NCBI RefSeq assembly: GCF_003112555.1 | Contig: NZ_BEWB01000011.1 | Span: 287,851 to 351,850 of the forward strand | Direction of reading: 5' to 3' | DNA: 64,000 bases | Source of the DNA: Streptomyces coelicoflavus | Lineage (GTDB): Bacteria; Actinomycetota; Actinomycetes; Streptomycetales; Streptomycetaceae | Part shown: positions 1 to 8,434 of the stretch, one piece after another | Layout: the number at the start of each line of letters is the position of its first letter | How positions within the stretch are numbered: the first letter of the stretch is position 1 | Position numbers and translations under genes: made by a program | The notes under the pieces: model-generated | The model's database searches: none | What the model saw: the letters and a program-made list of their open reading frames with translations, nothing else | What the model was told of the DNA's origin: nothing

Positions 1-1995
1 CTCCGGGGCCTCCGCCGCTGCGATCGCCGCCGGTTCGACGGCGACGACGTGGTCGTACTCGAGGCCCTTGACCACGCTCGCCGGGACCACGGCGAGCCGG
101 GCGCCCGGTGTCTCGGGGCCCGCCGCCGGGATGCCGGCCGCGTCGAGGGCCGCCCGCAGCCGGGGTACGTCCGGGTCGGCGGCGACGACGCCCACCGAGC
201 CCTGACGGGCGAGCGCGTGCCGTACGGCGTCCACGACCGTCTCCGGCACGGCGCCCGGCGCGCACGCGCGCAGCGTCAGCTCGCCGTCGCCGCGCAGGGA
301 ACGGGCCGGCGGCACGTCCACGCCGAGCCGTGCCAGGAGCCGGTTGGTGAGGCCCACGACCTCCTTCGGCACCCGGAACCCCGTGGTCAGCGGCGTCACG
401 GCCGCGTCCGGGCGGCCCAGGTGGGCCAGGGCGGTGCGCCAGGAGCGCGCGGCCCACGGCGTGGTCCCCTGGGCGAGGTCGCCGAGGACGGTGAGCGAAC
501 CGAAGGCGGAGCGGCGGGCGATGGCCCGGCACTCCATCGGGGAGAGGTCCTGGGCCTCGTCGACGACGACGTGGCCGTAGCCCTCGGGGTGTTCGAGGAG
601 TCCGGCGACCTCGTCGAGGAGGACCAGGTCGGCGGCGGACCAGCGTGCCGACTTCCACGACCGCGGCGCCCTCCCGGTCCACAGCAGGGCCTTCTGCTCG
701 TCGGCGTCCAGGACGCCGTCGGCCGCCCGCGCCAGCACGGACGGGTCGCCGAGGAGCGGGGCCAGCACCTCCTCCGGGCGCACCCGGGGCCATACGGCGT
801 CCAGGGCCGCGCCGACGGGCCGGGAGCGTTCGACGCGGCGCAGCCAGGCGTGGGGGCGCGGCCCGGCGCGCCGTTCGGCGCGCTCCTGGACGTACCCCAC
901 GATCCGGGCCCGGACCCGGTCCCGCCCGACGGTGTACGGCGGCTGCTCGTCGCGCACGTCCGCGACGACGCGGGCCAGCGTCTCGGCCGGGACGCGCCAG
1001 CGGTAGGAACCGTCCGGGACGGTGAGGTCGCCCGCGGCGTCGGGGGCCACGCGCGCGTACAGGGCACGGCGCAGCACCTCGGCCGTACGGGCGTCGTGCT
1101 TGAGGGCGGCGGCGGGCGCGTCGTCGGTACGGGTGACCGGGTGCCGGGCGATCTCCTCGGCCAGGGTCGACTGCCGTACGCCGCTCTCGCCGAGGGCGGG
1201 GAGCACTTCCGCGATGTAGGAGAGGAAGGTCGGGTTGGGGCCGAGGACGAGCAGGCCGCCGCGCCGGATGCGCTGCGGGTGGGTGTAGAGCAGGTACGCG
1301 GCCCGGTGCAGGCCGACGGCGGTCTTGCCGGTGCCCGGGGCGCCCTGGACGCAGACGGTGTCGCCGAGGCCGGCGCGGACCAGGTCGTCCTGCTCGGGCT
1401 GGATGGTGGCGGCGATGTCCCGCATGGGTCCGACGCGGGGGCGTTCGATCTCCCGGGCGACGATGGCGCTGGCCCGGGACTCGCCCCGGCCGAGGTGCTC
1501 GTCCTCCATGCCGGTGAGGTCGGCGCTCTCGCCCCGGCTGCCGGGCGCCCATCCGAAGCGGCGGCGGACGGCGACGCCCCGGGGGTCACCGGCGGTGGCC
1601 TGGTAGAAGGCGCGGGAGACGGGGGCGCGCCAGTCGACGACGAGGGGCGGGGCGGCCGGGTGCTCGGTGATCCGCAGCCGCCCGATGTGCAGCGCCCGCC
1701 CGCCTTCCCCTTCCGCGTCCCTGTCCCCTTCCGTCTCCGCTTCCGCTTCCGTCTCCGTGAAGTCCAGCCGGCCGAAGAACAGCGGCCCCGGTGGCAGTTC
1801 GCGCATCTCCTTGGCCCGGCTGCGCAGGCGGTAGCCGAGGGCCTCGGCGTCGGCACCGGAGGCGGAGACGTCCTCGCCGGTGACGACGTGCTCCTGGGCA
1901 CCCTCGACCATCTCGGCGAGGACGGAACGGCAGTGGTCGTGGTGGGCGCGTTCCCGGTCGAGGGCGCGCTGGAGGACGGGTTCGGTCGACGTCAT
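1..1995 (-). CDS. helR: HelR/HelD-family RNA polymerase-associated ATPase, 3' end outside window
   Basis: UvrD-like superfamily 1 ATPase; the family removes stalled or rifamycin-bound RNA polymerase from DNA rather than acting as a classical helicase. Reading leftwards from ATG 1995 the frame stays open to the window edge (about 665 residues seen). Visible are an N-terminal coiled coil (RALDRERAHHDHC), a Walker A GAPGTGKTAV near residue 218, a Walker B VVVDEAQDLSPME near residue 480 and a late UvrD motif VVKGLEYDHVVAVEP near residue 645. An acidic insert (TETEAEAETEGD) lies near residue 83. Only 41 bp separate it from the upstream TetR gene, so the two may be co-transcribed. I see no rifamycin-associated element immediately upstream. 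HelR versus HelD is inferred, not proven. Confidence 0.8.
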   Translation of the reverse strand, partial: MTSTEPVLQRALDRERAHHDHCRSVLAEMVEGAQEHVVTGEDVSASGADAEALGYRLRSRAKEMRELPPGPLFFGRLDFTETEAEAETEGDRDAEGEGGRALHIGRLRITEHPAAPPLVVDWRAPVSRAFYQATAGDPRGVAVRRRFGWAPGSRGESADLTGMEDEHLGRGESRASAIVAREIERPRVGPMRDIAATIQPEQDDLVRAGLGDTVCVQGAPGTGKTAVGLHRAAYLLYTHPQRIRRGGLLVLGPNPTFLSYIAEVLPALGESGVRQSTLAEEIARHPVTRTDDAPAAALKHDARTAEVLRRALYARVAPDAAGDLTVPDGSYRWRVPAETLARVVADVRDEQPPYTVGRDRVRARIVGYVQERAERRAGPRPHAWLRRVERSRPVGAALDAVWPRVRPEEVLAPLLGDPSVLARAADGVLDADEQKALLWTGRAPRSWKSARWSAADLVLLDEVAGLLEHPEGYGHVVVDEAQDLSPMECRAIARRSAFGSLTVLGDLAQGTTPWAARSWRTALAHLGRPDAAVTPLTTGFRVPKEVVGLTNRLLARLGVDVPPARSLRGDGELTLRACAPGAVPETVVDAVRHALARQGSVGVVAADPDVPRLRAALDAAGIPAAGPETPGARLAVVPASVVKGLEYDHVVAVEPAAIAAAEAPE

Positions 1996-2036
1996 TCCGG
2001 CAAGCATAGAGGAAAGACGTTACCGAGTTACATTAT

Positions 2037-2666
2037 TTACTTCGTCATACGTTCGGGCAGCCCCGCCGCCAGCCCCGCGAACGCCCGCTCCGCCGCCGCC
2101 ACCGCGTCCCCCCGCACGTCCTCCACCCGCTCCCCGCCGGCGATCCGCCGCCAGTTGTCGAGCGCGAGGACACGCTGGACGGCGATGATCTGACCGGCGG
2201 CCAGCCTGGCCTCCAGGTCGCCGCCGAGCACCCCGGCGAGCGCGGCCTCGGACCGCTCCAGCTGGGTGTGCATGCGGGCGACCAGGGCGGGGGTGCCGTA
2301 GAGCAGCCGGTGGAAGGCGAGTACGGCGGGGTGGTCGTTGAGCCCGGTCACCGGGTCGCACCTCTCCAGCCCCGCCAGGAAGTGGCGGCGCAGCGCGTCG
2401 AGCGGCGCCCGGCCCCGGCCCGCCACCCGGGCCGCCTCCTCCTCGTGGTCGGCGATCCGGTACAGGACGAGGTCCTCCTTCGCCGGGAAGTACCGGAAGA
2501 GCGTCGGCTTGGAGACCTCGGCCGCGGCGGCCACCTCCGCGACGGACACCGCGTCGAAGCCCCGCTCCAGGAAGAGTTCGACGGCGGTGTCCGACAGCGT
2601 CCGGAACATCCGCTGCTTCTTGCGCTCGCGCAGACCGGGGGCGGGGCTGGGGACGGGGGCGTTCAT
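2037..2666 (-). CDS. TetR family transcriptional regulator
   Basis: A 209-aa one-component repressor. The N-terminal TetR helix-turn-helix is clear around residues 35-65 (SVAEVAAAAEVSKPTLFRYF followed by AKEDLV), preceded by the usual amphipathic helix (TLSDTAVELFLERGFDAVSV). The C-terminal ligand domain is generic and gives no ligand. It lies 41 bp upstream of the HelR-like gene on the same strand and 10 bp downstream of the phosphotransferase gene, so it may belong to a three-gene transcript. Whether it controls the HelR-like gene is inference from position. Confidence 0.9.
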   Translation of the reverse strand: MNAPVPSPAPGLRERKKQRMFRTLSDTAVELFLERGFDAVSVAEVAAAAEVSKPTLFRYFPAKEDLVLYRIADHEEEAARVAGRGRAPLDALRRHFLAGLERCDPVTGLNDHPAVLAFHRLLYGTPALVARMHTQLERSEAALAGVLGGDLEARLAAGQIIAVQRVLALDNWRRIAGGERVEDVRGDAVAAAERAFAGLAAGLPERMTK

Positions 2667-2676
2667 GGGGCCGAGC

Positions 2677-3795
2677 CTATGGCCTGCCCGGCGGGGGCCC
2701 CTCGTCCCGCGGTTGCGCGCGGCCCCAGCGCACCAGGGCGGTGCCGATCTCGGCGGGCCCCGGTACCGACTCGAGTCCGAGGGGCGGGGCCGCGGCGGAC
2801 AGGACGCCGTGCAGGCGGGCTGCCGCGAGCGCGACCTCGGGGCCGGGGGACCGCGCGGCCCGGCCCAGGGAGACGGCCTCCCGGACGACGTCGGTGAAGA
2901 CCGACTGGGCCCGCTTGTACCCGAGCAGCAGGTCCAGGTCCTGCCGCCAGCCGTACGTCCCGCCGGGACGGGCTGCCTCGACCGCGTGCCGCCAGCCCGC
3001 CACCACCTGGCGGAGTTGCCGGGACGGGTAGCGCATCAGGTGCAGATGGGTGGCCAGTTCGTACAGCGGGTCGCCGACCATCGCCAGTTCCCAGTCGATG
3101 GTCCACAGCCGCCGGTCCGCGTCGACGATGAGGTTCTCGCGGTGCAGGTCGGCGTGGAGCAGGCAGAACGGCCGCTCCCGGAGTCCCGCGACATGCTTGC
3201 GCAGCCTGGTGAACCCGTCGTCGTCCAGGCCTAGACCGGCGAAGAGGGACCCGAACCGCGGCAGGTTGTCCTCGTAGACGCGCCGCTCGGTGAAGCAGAC
3301 GAGCCGTTCCATGAAGCCGTCGCTGTCGCCGTCCGCGGGCCGGTCGTCGGGGTGGCACAGCCGCTCCACGGGGAGCGTCTGCCACGTCACGGCCGCCGTC
3401 TCCCCGAAGAGCCGCACGAGCTGCCGCACCAGCTCAGGGGGCACCGCCCGGCCGGCGCCGTGCAGCGTGCCCAGGGTCCGGCCCTCGATGAAGCGCTGCA
3501 AGTGCAGCCCGTCGAACTCGAAGACGTCCGGTACGTGGGTGATCCGGCTGTGCAGGGCGGACAGCAGCCGCTCCTCCGACACGAAGCACCGGCGGTCGAA
3601 CCACAGCAGGCCGCTCCGCGGCTCCCGGCACTTCCAGCGCGCCGAGCCCGCGGCGCCCGCCTCGCCCGCGGCGGCGGGCAGCGGTACCACGTACGTCTCG
3701 TGGTGGTAGCCGCGCAGCGGACCCTCGACCGTACGTGCGTCACCGCTCACCTCGACGGCACGGAGCCGGGCGGGGGAGGCCGTTTCAGGCGACAT
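2677..3795 (-). CDS. Aminoglycoside/choline kinase-like phosphotransferase (APH fold)
   Basis: A 372-aa protein kinase-like phosphotransferase. The catalytic loop HADLHRENLIV near residues 213-223 has the Brenner pattern HxDxxxxN, and the metal-binding segment follows as TIDWELAMVGDPLYELATHL, with DWE in place of DFG as is common in APH and choline kinase families. The N-terminal part carries a degenerate nucleotide-binding segment. The substrate cannot be read from sequence: small alcohols, amino sugars or thiamine-like compounds are all possible, and antibiotic resistance should not be assumed. Start ATG at 3795; the stop lies 10 bp before the TetR gene. Confidence 0.8.
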   Translation of the reverse strand: MSPETASPARLRAVEVSGDARTVEGPLRGYHHETYVVPLPAAAGEAGAAGSARWKCREPRSGLLWFDRRCFVSEERLLSALHSRITHVPDVFEFDGLHLQRFIEGRTLGTLHGAGRAVPPELVRQLVRLFGETAAVTWQTLPVERLCHPDDRPADGDSDGFMERLVCFTERRVYEDNLPRFGSLFAGLGLDDDGFTRLRKHVAGLRERPFCLLHADLHRENLIVDADRRLWTIDWELAMVGDPLYELATHLHLMRYPSRQLRQVVAGWRHAVEAARPGGTYGWRQDLDLLLGYKRAQSVFTDVVREAVSLGRAARSPGPEVALAAARLHGVLSAAAPPLGLESVPGPAEIGTALVRWGRAQPRDEGPPPGRP

Positions 3796-3901
3796 CTACC
3801 GTTTTTCTCTCGCCTTGGACCCATGCGCAGATGCAGGAGTGGGAGAACGGTACTCCCGTTGCCCCCGCGATGTGCGACGCCACGGGGCCGGGTCGGGCGC
3901 G

Positions 3902-4678
3902 TCAGGCGCCGTCCGCGACCGGTCCGGCGCGCTCCCACAGCAGCCGCAGTACCGGCTCCAGGGAGTTCACGACCGTCTCGGCGCCCGCCTCTTCGAGGAT
4001 CTTCGCCTTCCGCCCGTTGTGGCCGTAGCCGAGGAAGGGCACGCCGGCCCGGCGGGCGGCGGTCAGGTCGGAGGTGGTGTCGCCGACCATCAGGGCCTCG
4101 GCCGGCGCGACCCCCATCGCGCTGAGCGCGCGGTTGAGGCAGTACGGGTCCGGCTTGAGCAGGTGCAGCGCCTCGGTGCGCCCGTAGATGTGCGGCGCGA
4201 AGCAGTCCAGCAGACCCCGCATCTCCAGGTACTCGCTCACCGCGCGGGGCGAGTTGTTGGTCGTGATCGCGAGGCCGACGCCGAGCGCGGACCAGGTGCG
4301 GATCAGGGGGTAGGCGTACTCGGTCGGCCAGGCGGTGGGCACGGCGCGCAGCTCCTCGCGGGTCAGCCGTTCCTCGAAGTCGGCGACCAGGTCGCTCCGG
4401 TGGCGCCTGCGGTTGACCGCGCCGAGCAGGACCTGCGGGTCCGGGTGGACCTGCTCCTCCTGGGTCAGCAGCTCCTTGAGCCCCAGCGTCTCCAGCCAGT
4501 CGACCAGTTCGCCCGCCACCCGGTCGGCCGCGTGGCCCGCGAACAGTCTGCAGACGGGGCCGTCGAAGTCCCACAGGACGACACGGGCGCCCTCGACCAG
4601 CTCGCGCAGTCCCCCGGGCTCTTCGAACGGCTCGCCGTGCCCGCCCGCCGGTTCCGTCTGATCCGTATCGGAAGTCAC
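3902..4678 (-). CDS. devB: DevB, HAD-superfamily hydrolase/phosphatase
   Basis: A 258-aa haloacid dehalogenase-type hydrolase. Motif I appears as VVLWDFDGPVCRLF near residues 34-47 (nucleophile D in DFDG), motif II as the TTNN segment in GLAITTNNSP, the motif III lysine in LLKPDPYCLNRAL, and motif IV as MVGDTTSDLTAA. The start is GTG at 4678, sharing its first base with the last base of the devA stop (TAGTG), so the two genes are almost certainly translationally coupled. In S. coelicolor devA and devB are described as co-transcribed and needed for normal development; the assignment here rests on family, pairing and gene order. The physiological substrate is unknown. Confidence 0.85.
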   Translation of the reverse strand: MTSDTDQTEPAGGHGEPFEEPGGLRELVEGARVVLWDFDGPVCRLFAGHAADRVAGELVDWLETLGLKELLTQEEQVHPDPQVLLGAVNRRRHRSDLVADFEERLTREELRAVPTAWPTEYAYPLIRTWSALGVGLAITTNNSPRAVSEYLEMRGLLDCFAPHIYGRTEALHLLKPDPYCLNRALSAMGVAPAEALMVGDTTSDLTAARRAGVPFLGYGHNGRKAKILEEAGAETVVNSLEPVLRLLWERAGPVADGA

Positions 4679-5547
4679 TAGGAGAGTGTCATGTCCGTGG
4701 TGATGGTTTCCCAGAGGGCGTCGAACCACTTCTGCGATTCCTCCACGAAGACCGCGTCCCGGTGACCGGTCCGCTTCAGGAACGAGAACAGCAGCGTCCG
4801 GGAGCCGAGCACGTCGTACATCTGAAGGGTCCGGCTCTCGTACTCCTCCTCGCGCCGGGTCACCGTGTAGTAGCCGACGAGGGCCTCCTCGCCGTTGAGC
4901 AGGTAGAGCTTCATCGGCGGGGTGAACGGCAGGGCACGGAAGGCGATGCGCACGTCGACGCGGTGGGTGGAGCGCACGGCCTGAAGGTTGTGCTGGAGGA
5001 CGCGGGCCTGGGCGTTGCGCATCTGGAGCCAGCGCTGGTGGACCGGGTCGTCCTCCTCCTGCTCGATCAGGACGGGGAAGGCGAGCGCTATGTCGCGCGA
5101 CGGCATCAGCACGCGGAAGTCGATCGCCTCGGGGCGGACCCGGCCCTCGTGGATCAGGCGGAGCGGCTCGCTCAGGGCCAGCATCAGCGTCTCCGAGGTG
5201 TGGCACACGACGTCGATCCGCACCCGCGGCGCTTCGAACGCCTCCGCCAGGCGCGGCCCGAGGGTGACCATCGTCGACTGCGGCTCGACCCGGGGCACGG
5301 CGGGCTCGGCGATGCGGGGCGGGCTGCCCTTGCTGACGTTGGTGAGCAGGCCGTCCTCCTGGAGCGCCCGCAGGGCCTGGCGGACGGTGCCGCGCTCCAC
5401 GCCGAACTCGTCGGCCAGCTCCGCCTGGGTGGGCAGGCGGTCGCCCGCCCTGAGGTCTCCCCCGCGGATCCGCTCCCGCAGGACCTCGGCGATCTCCTGC
5501 GACGAGAGCCTTCTGCTGCCGTTCACGGACACGTTCTCCTGAGTCAC
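4678..5547 (-). CDS. devA: DevA, GntR-type developmental regulator
   Basis: A 289-aa regulator with an N-terminal winged helix (residues about 15-75: RLPTQAELADEFGVERGTVR, then QALRALQEDGLLTNVSKGSP) and a C-terminal domain shared only with its neighbour DevE (for example FRALPFTPPMKLYLLNGEEAL and EESQKWFDALWETI). Known DevA defines its own GntR subfamily and is required for aerial development in S. coelicolor. I chose GTG 5547 because a 23-bp block around the start (5545-5567) is nearly identical to that of devE and places a -10-like TAGCGT six bases before the GTG, suggesting a leaderless mRNA. GTG 5532, with an AGGAG just upstream, is an alternative start. It is coupled to devB downstream. 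Confidence 0.9.
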   Translation of the reverse strand: MTQENVSVNGSRRLSSQEIAEVLRERIRGGDLRAGDRLPTQAELADEFGVERGTVRQALRALQEDGLLTNVSKGSPPRIAEPAVPRVEPQSTMVTLGPRLAEAFEAPRVRIDVVCHTSETLMLALSEPLRLIHEGRVRPEAIDFRVLMPSRDIALAFPVLIEQEEDDPVHQRWLQMRNAQARVLQHNLQAVRSTHRVDVRIAFRALPFTPPMKLYLLNGEEALVGYYTVTRREEEYESRTLQMYDVLGSRTLLFSFLKRTGHRDAVFVEESQKWFDALWETITTDMTLS

Positions 5548-5567
5548 GACCAAACGCTACAACTTCG
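5545..5567 (-). promoter_or_regulatory. Putative leaderless promoter of devA
   Basis: On the minus strand the block ends in TAGCGT-TTGGTC-GTG. The -10-like hexamer lies six bases before the GTG start, which would put transcription initiation at or next to the start codon. The same block, with one mismatch in 23 positions, is found at the devE start (6814-6836). Conservation at two paralogous starts is seen directly; the promoter role is inferred. Confidence 0.5.
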
Positions 5568-5634
5568 ACCTACCTACATGGAGTTGTTTGAAACTTGTTT
5601 ATAGGTAGCAGCCAAGTGGGGACAACTACAGCAG

Positions 5635-5670
5635 AGTTGGCAGCCAACTTCGCCAGGTTGGCGAAAGTTG
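5635..5670. promoter_or_regulatory. Palindromes between devA and the 62-aa gene, candidate DevA/DevE operator
   Basis: AGTTGGC-A-GCCAACT at 5635-5649 is a palindrome with a single central base, and an essentially identical one occurs upstream of devE at 6903-6919. Directly adjoining is a second dyad, CAACTTCGCCA followed two bases later by TTGGCGAAAGTTG. Because the sequence recurs only beside the two paralogous GntR genes, it is a good candidate for their shared operator. This is an inference; no binding data are visible here. Confidence 0.5.
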
Positions 5671-5712
5671 ACCTTCCCAGCTTCCGGAACGTCCCGAAGG
5701 GGGGAACGACCC

Positions 5713-5901
5713 ATGCCCGTCCTCGCCCTGGTCTCCGCGGTCTTCGTGGTCGCCTTCGAGCAGATCGTCCAGTGGAAGTACGGCGCCACCGGAATCGTCG
5801 GCCTGCTCCTGCTCACCGTCGGCGTCAAGGCCAAGAGTCCTTCCGTCAGCTCCGCCGGAGCGGTGCTGCTGGCCCTCCTGGTCGCGGGGCCCGCGCTCTG
5901 A
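5713..5901 (+). CDS. Small membrane protein between devA and devE
   Basis: A 62-aa protein starting at ATG 5713 behind GGGGGAACGACCC. It has two hydrophobic segments: residues 2-18 (PVLALVSAVFVVAFEQI) and, after WKYGATG, residues about 24-34, with a further hydrophobic tail (VLLALLVAGPAL). It diverges from devA and converges with devE, and its upstream region carries the palindromes shared with devE, suggesting control by DevA or DevE. An upstream in-frame extension to 5668 has no ribosome-binding site. Function unknown. Confidence 0.65.
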   Translation: MPVLALVSAVFVVAFEQIVQWKYGATGIVGLLLLTVGVKAKSPSVSSAGAVLLALLVAGPAL

Positions 5902-5910
5902 ACGGGGCGG

Positions 5911-6816
5911 TCAGTTCGTGAGCAGCAGCTCCGAGCTGATCGTCCCCCACAGCGCGTCGAACCACAGCCGGGACTGCTTCACGAACACGCCGTCACGCAG
6001 GCCGTCGCCCTGTTCGAAGGCGAACAGCGTCGAGCGGATGCCCTCCGCGTCGTACGTCTCCAGCTGCTCGTGGCCGATCTCCCGCTCCCGCCGGCCGAGG
6101 GTGTAGTAGGCGAAGAGGGCCTCGGCGCCGTTGAGCACGTACAGCTTCACCGGCGGCGTGAAGGGCAGCGCGCGGAAGGAGACGTGCACGTCGATGCCGT
6201 GCGTGGCGCGCAGACTCAGCAGGTTGTGCCGGAGCACCTGCCCCTGGGCGTTGCGCATCGCCAGCCACCGCTCGTGCACCGGGCCGCCCGCCGCGCCGCC
6301 CGTCACCGCCACCGGGAAGGCGAGGTCGATGTCGCTGCTCGGCAGCAGGACCCGGACGTCGACCTTGGCCGGTTTCAGTCGCCCGGCGTGGATCTGGCGC
6401 AGGGCTTCGCCGAGGGCGAGGGTGAGGGAGACGGAGGTCAGGCACAGCGCGTCGATCTCGACGTGCTCGGCGGCGAAGGCGGCCGCGATCCGGGGGGCGA
6501 GGGCCGCGGTGGTCGGCATCGGCCGCGCCTCCGGACCGTCCTGGACGCCGTACGGGCCGGGCGCGACGGTCGCCGGGCTTCCCTTGGACACGTTGGTGAG
6601 CAGACGTTCCGACTGGAGAATGCGCAGGGCCCGGCGGACGGCGCCCCGCTCCACGCCGAACTCGTCGGCCAACTGGGCCTGCGTGGGCATGCGCTCGCCC
6701 GGCCGCAGCCGCCCGGACCTGATCCGGGCGCGCAGCTCGTCGGCCACCTCTCCATGTGTTGTCCGTGGCCGCTGCGGTCTCTTCCGCCCGTCGACGGCGG
6801 CGTGTTCCGGCTCCAC
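5911..6816 (-). CDS. devE: DevE, DevA-paralogous GntR regulator
   Basis: A 301-aa paralogue of DevA with the same layout: an N-terminal GntR winged helix (MPTQAQLADEFGVERGAVRR, then ALRILQSERLLTNVSKGSP) and the DevA-type C-terminal domain (RALPFTPPVKLYVLNGAEAL, QSRLWFDALWGTISSEL). In S. coelicolor the devA paralogue nearby is called devE; the name is given by homology and position. GTG 6816 was chosen because the surrounding 23 bp match the devA start, with a -10-like TAGTGT six bases upstream, again implying a leaderless message. A palindrome at 6903-6919 may be its operator. Confidence 0.85.
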   Translation of the reverse strand: MEPEHAAVDGRKRPQRPRTTHGEVADELRARIRSGRLRPGERMPTQAQLADEFGVERGAVRRALRILQSERLLTNVSKGSPATVAPGPYGVQDGPEARPMPTTAALAPRIAAAFAAEHVEIDALCLTSVSLTLALGEALRQIHAGRLKPAKVDVRVLLPSSDIDLAFPVAVTGGAAGGPVHERWLAMRNAQGQVLRHNLLSLRATHGIDVHVSFRALPFTPPVKLYVLNGAEALFAYYTLGRREREIGHEQLETYDAEGIRSTLFAFEQGDGLRDGVFVKQSRLWFDALWGTISSELLLTN

Positions 6817-6836
6817 GACCAAACACTACAACTTCG
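6814..6836 (-). promoter_or_regulatory. Putative leaderless promoter of devE
   Basis: Minus-strand TAGTGT-TTGGTC-GTG; it matches the devA start block at 22 of 23 positions. No convincing -35 is seen at 17-18 bp spacing, which is common in Streptomyces. Confidence 0.5.
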
Positions 6837-6902
6837 CGCCATCTTTGGGCAGTTCGCGGAAAGGTGGTTATGAGCCGCTTCCAAGCGGAGATAAGTAAAG
6901 AG

Positions 6903-6919
6903 AAGTTGGCAGCCAACTT
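6903..6919. promoter_or_regulatory. Palindrome upstream of devE
   Basis: AAGTTGGC-A-GCCAACTT, with 8-bp arms perfect around one central base. It lies 87 bp upstream of the devE start and matches the palindrome at 5635-5649. Candidate DevA/DevE operator. The rest of 6837-7107 holds only a short CA-rich repeat (ACAACCACAACC near 7032-7049) and no convincing gene. Confidence 0.5.
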
Positions 6920-7107
6920 GAGCAACGTGGTCGAGCCTCACGGGGGTTGGCCACCACGGCGACAGTGAACCGCCGGCCGGGCCCCCTTCCGGAGGGGAGC
7001 CGGGAGCCCGGCAGGCGGCAGGCACCACGCACAACAACCACAACCACAACCGAAGAGCACGCGCTACGGATGCGCACGTCCACCGTCACCGGCGGAAGGG
7101 AGTCACC

Positions 7108-8364
7108 TCAGAACATGTCCGGGCACCAAGGCCGCCTGGACGTACGCAGCAGGGCGTCGACCACACGGGCGGCGCCCGCTCGTTCTTCCCGGACCCGCCC
7201 GAGCGCGGCCAGCCGCACGGCCGACGCGTCGCCGAGCCAGAGGGCCGCCAAGTCGCCCACGTCGAGCACGAGATGGGCGCTCTCGGCGGTCGGCACGCAG
7301 GACGCACCGTCCGGCCCCGCCTCCAGTCGCCATCGCCCGCCGGTGAGCCCTCCCCGGTCCACGACCTCGAGCACCACCGCCCCCCGCCCGTCGTACGTCC
7401 GCGCCTCCAGGGCCGCCGCGACGTCCAGGATCCGCACCCACAGCCAGTCGGCCTGTGTGGTGATGCGGGCCGCGCGCGGGTCCGGCAGGAGGTGCGGGAG
7501 CAGGTCGTCGGGGGAGCGCCAGCCGCTCTTCACCGTCTGGACCCAGTCGATCGAGCACAGGTAGTGCCACAGCGCCCGCTCGGCGGCCGGGGTCACGCCG
7601 ATCAGCCATTCCACGGTCGCGGTGTTCAGCGGCTGCTTGGCGTCGCCCCAGTGGTCGTCGGTCCGGTACGAGGCCAGACCCTCGACCCCGCCGTCCGCCG
7701 AGCGGTACATGACGTAGTAGGGCTCGGTCCACGGCGTGCCGTTCATGTTCACGAGGCCGGTCCGGGACTGCCACCACAGCTCGGTCCGGCTGACCGCGCC
7801 CGGCTGCTCCCGGCGCAGCCACCCGTGCAGCCCGGGTCCGAGCCCCCGCACGTCCTCGCCGTCCACGAGGTCGATCCGGCCGCCGTCCTCCGGGGCCGCC
7901 CAGCGCCGGTCGAGGCCGGCGCGGGGCACGTCGACCGCCCACTCGGTCATGGTGGTGGCGGGGCCGAAGCCGTACCGGCCGTAGATCGGGTACTCCGCCG
8001 CGATCAGCGTCGCGACGACGTCCCCGCGCTCCTTCGCCGCGGCCAGGTCCTGCGCCATCATCCGGGTGAGCAGGCCGCGGCGGCGGTGGGTCGCGGTGAC
8101 GGTGACGTTGGATATCGCGTCGGCCCGGACCGTGCCGCCCCCGACGGCGGTCAGCTCCTGGTCGAAGGACCGGAAGGTCGCCACGCACCGGTCGCCGTCG
8201 AAGGCGCCGAGCGACCGGCCGGGCACGAACTGCCGGCGCCGCGCCTCCAGCTGCTCCTCGGCCACGGCGGGCGGCTGCAGGAAGCCCGTGTTCAGGGCCC
8301 GGTTCCAGTCGGGGAACTCGGCCTCGGTGATGGGACGTACGTCTGTCTCGGTGCGGCGGCTCAT
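7108..8364 (-). CDS. Eis-like GNAT N-acetyltransferase
   Basis: A 418-aa protein of the Eis (enhanced intracellular survival) family. The N-terminal GNAT domain contains the acetyl-CoA loop (VTATHRRRGLLTRMMAQDL) near residues 92-110; the segment AAEYPIYGRYGFGPAT is highly typical of Eis. A second degenerate GNAT domain follows, then a C-terminal SCP2-like domain (LTGGRWRLEAGPDGASCVPT). The family acetylates amines, including aminoglycosides in mycobacterial Eis; the native substrate in Streptomyces is unknown. ATG 8364. It appears monocistronic, with flanking genes on the same strand but 70 bp or more away. Confidence 0.88.
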   Translation of the reverse strand: MSRRTETDVRPITEAEFPDWNRALNTGFLQPPAVAEEQLEARRRQFVPGRSLGAFDGDRCVATFRSFDQELTAVGGGTVRADAISNVTVTATHRRRGLLTRMMAQDLAAAKERGDVVATLIAAEYPIYGRYGFGPATTMTEWAVDVPRAGLDRRWAAPEDGGRIDLVDGEDVRGLGPGLHGWLRREQPGAVSRTELWWQSRTGLVNMNGTPWTEPYYVMYRSADGGVEGLASYRTDDHWGDAKQPLNTATVEWLIGVTPAAERALWHYLCSIDWVQTVKSGWRSPDDLLPHLLPDPRAARITTQADWLWVRILDVAAALEARTYDGRGAVVLEVVDRGGLTGGRWRLEAGPDGASCVPTAESAHLVLDVGDLAALWLGDASAVRLAALGRVREERAGAARVVDALLRTSRRPWCPDMF

Positions 8365-8434
8365 ACGCTCACGGTAGGTCGACGCCCCCGCCCGCGTCGC
8401 GGGATTAATCCCGGTGGTCAGGGGCCCGCCGACG

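Noticed and set aside
49..2193. Long + strand open frame (714 codons)
   Set aside because: It is the antisense of the HelR-like gene; composition is Arg/Gly/Pro-rich with no domain, while the minus frame has Walker motifs.
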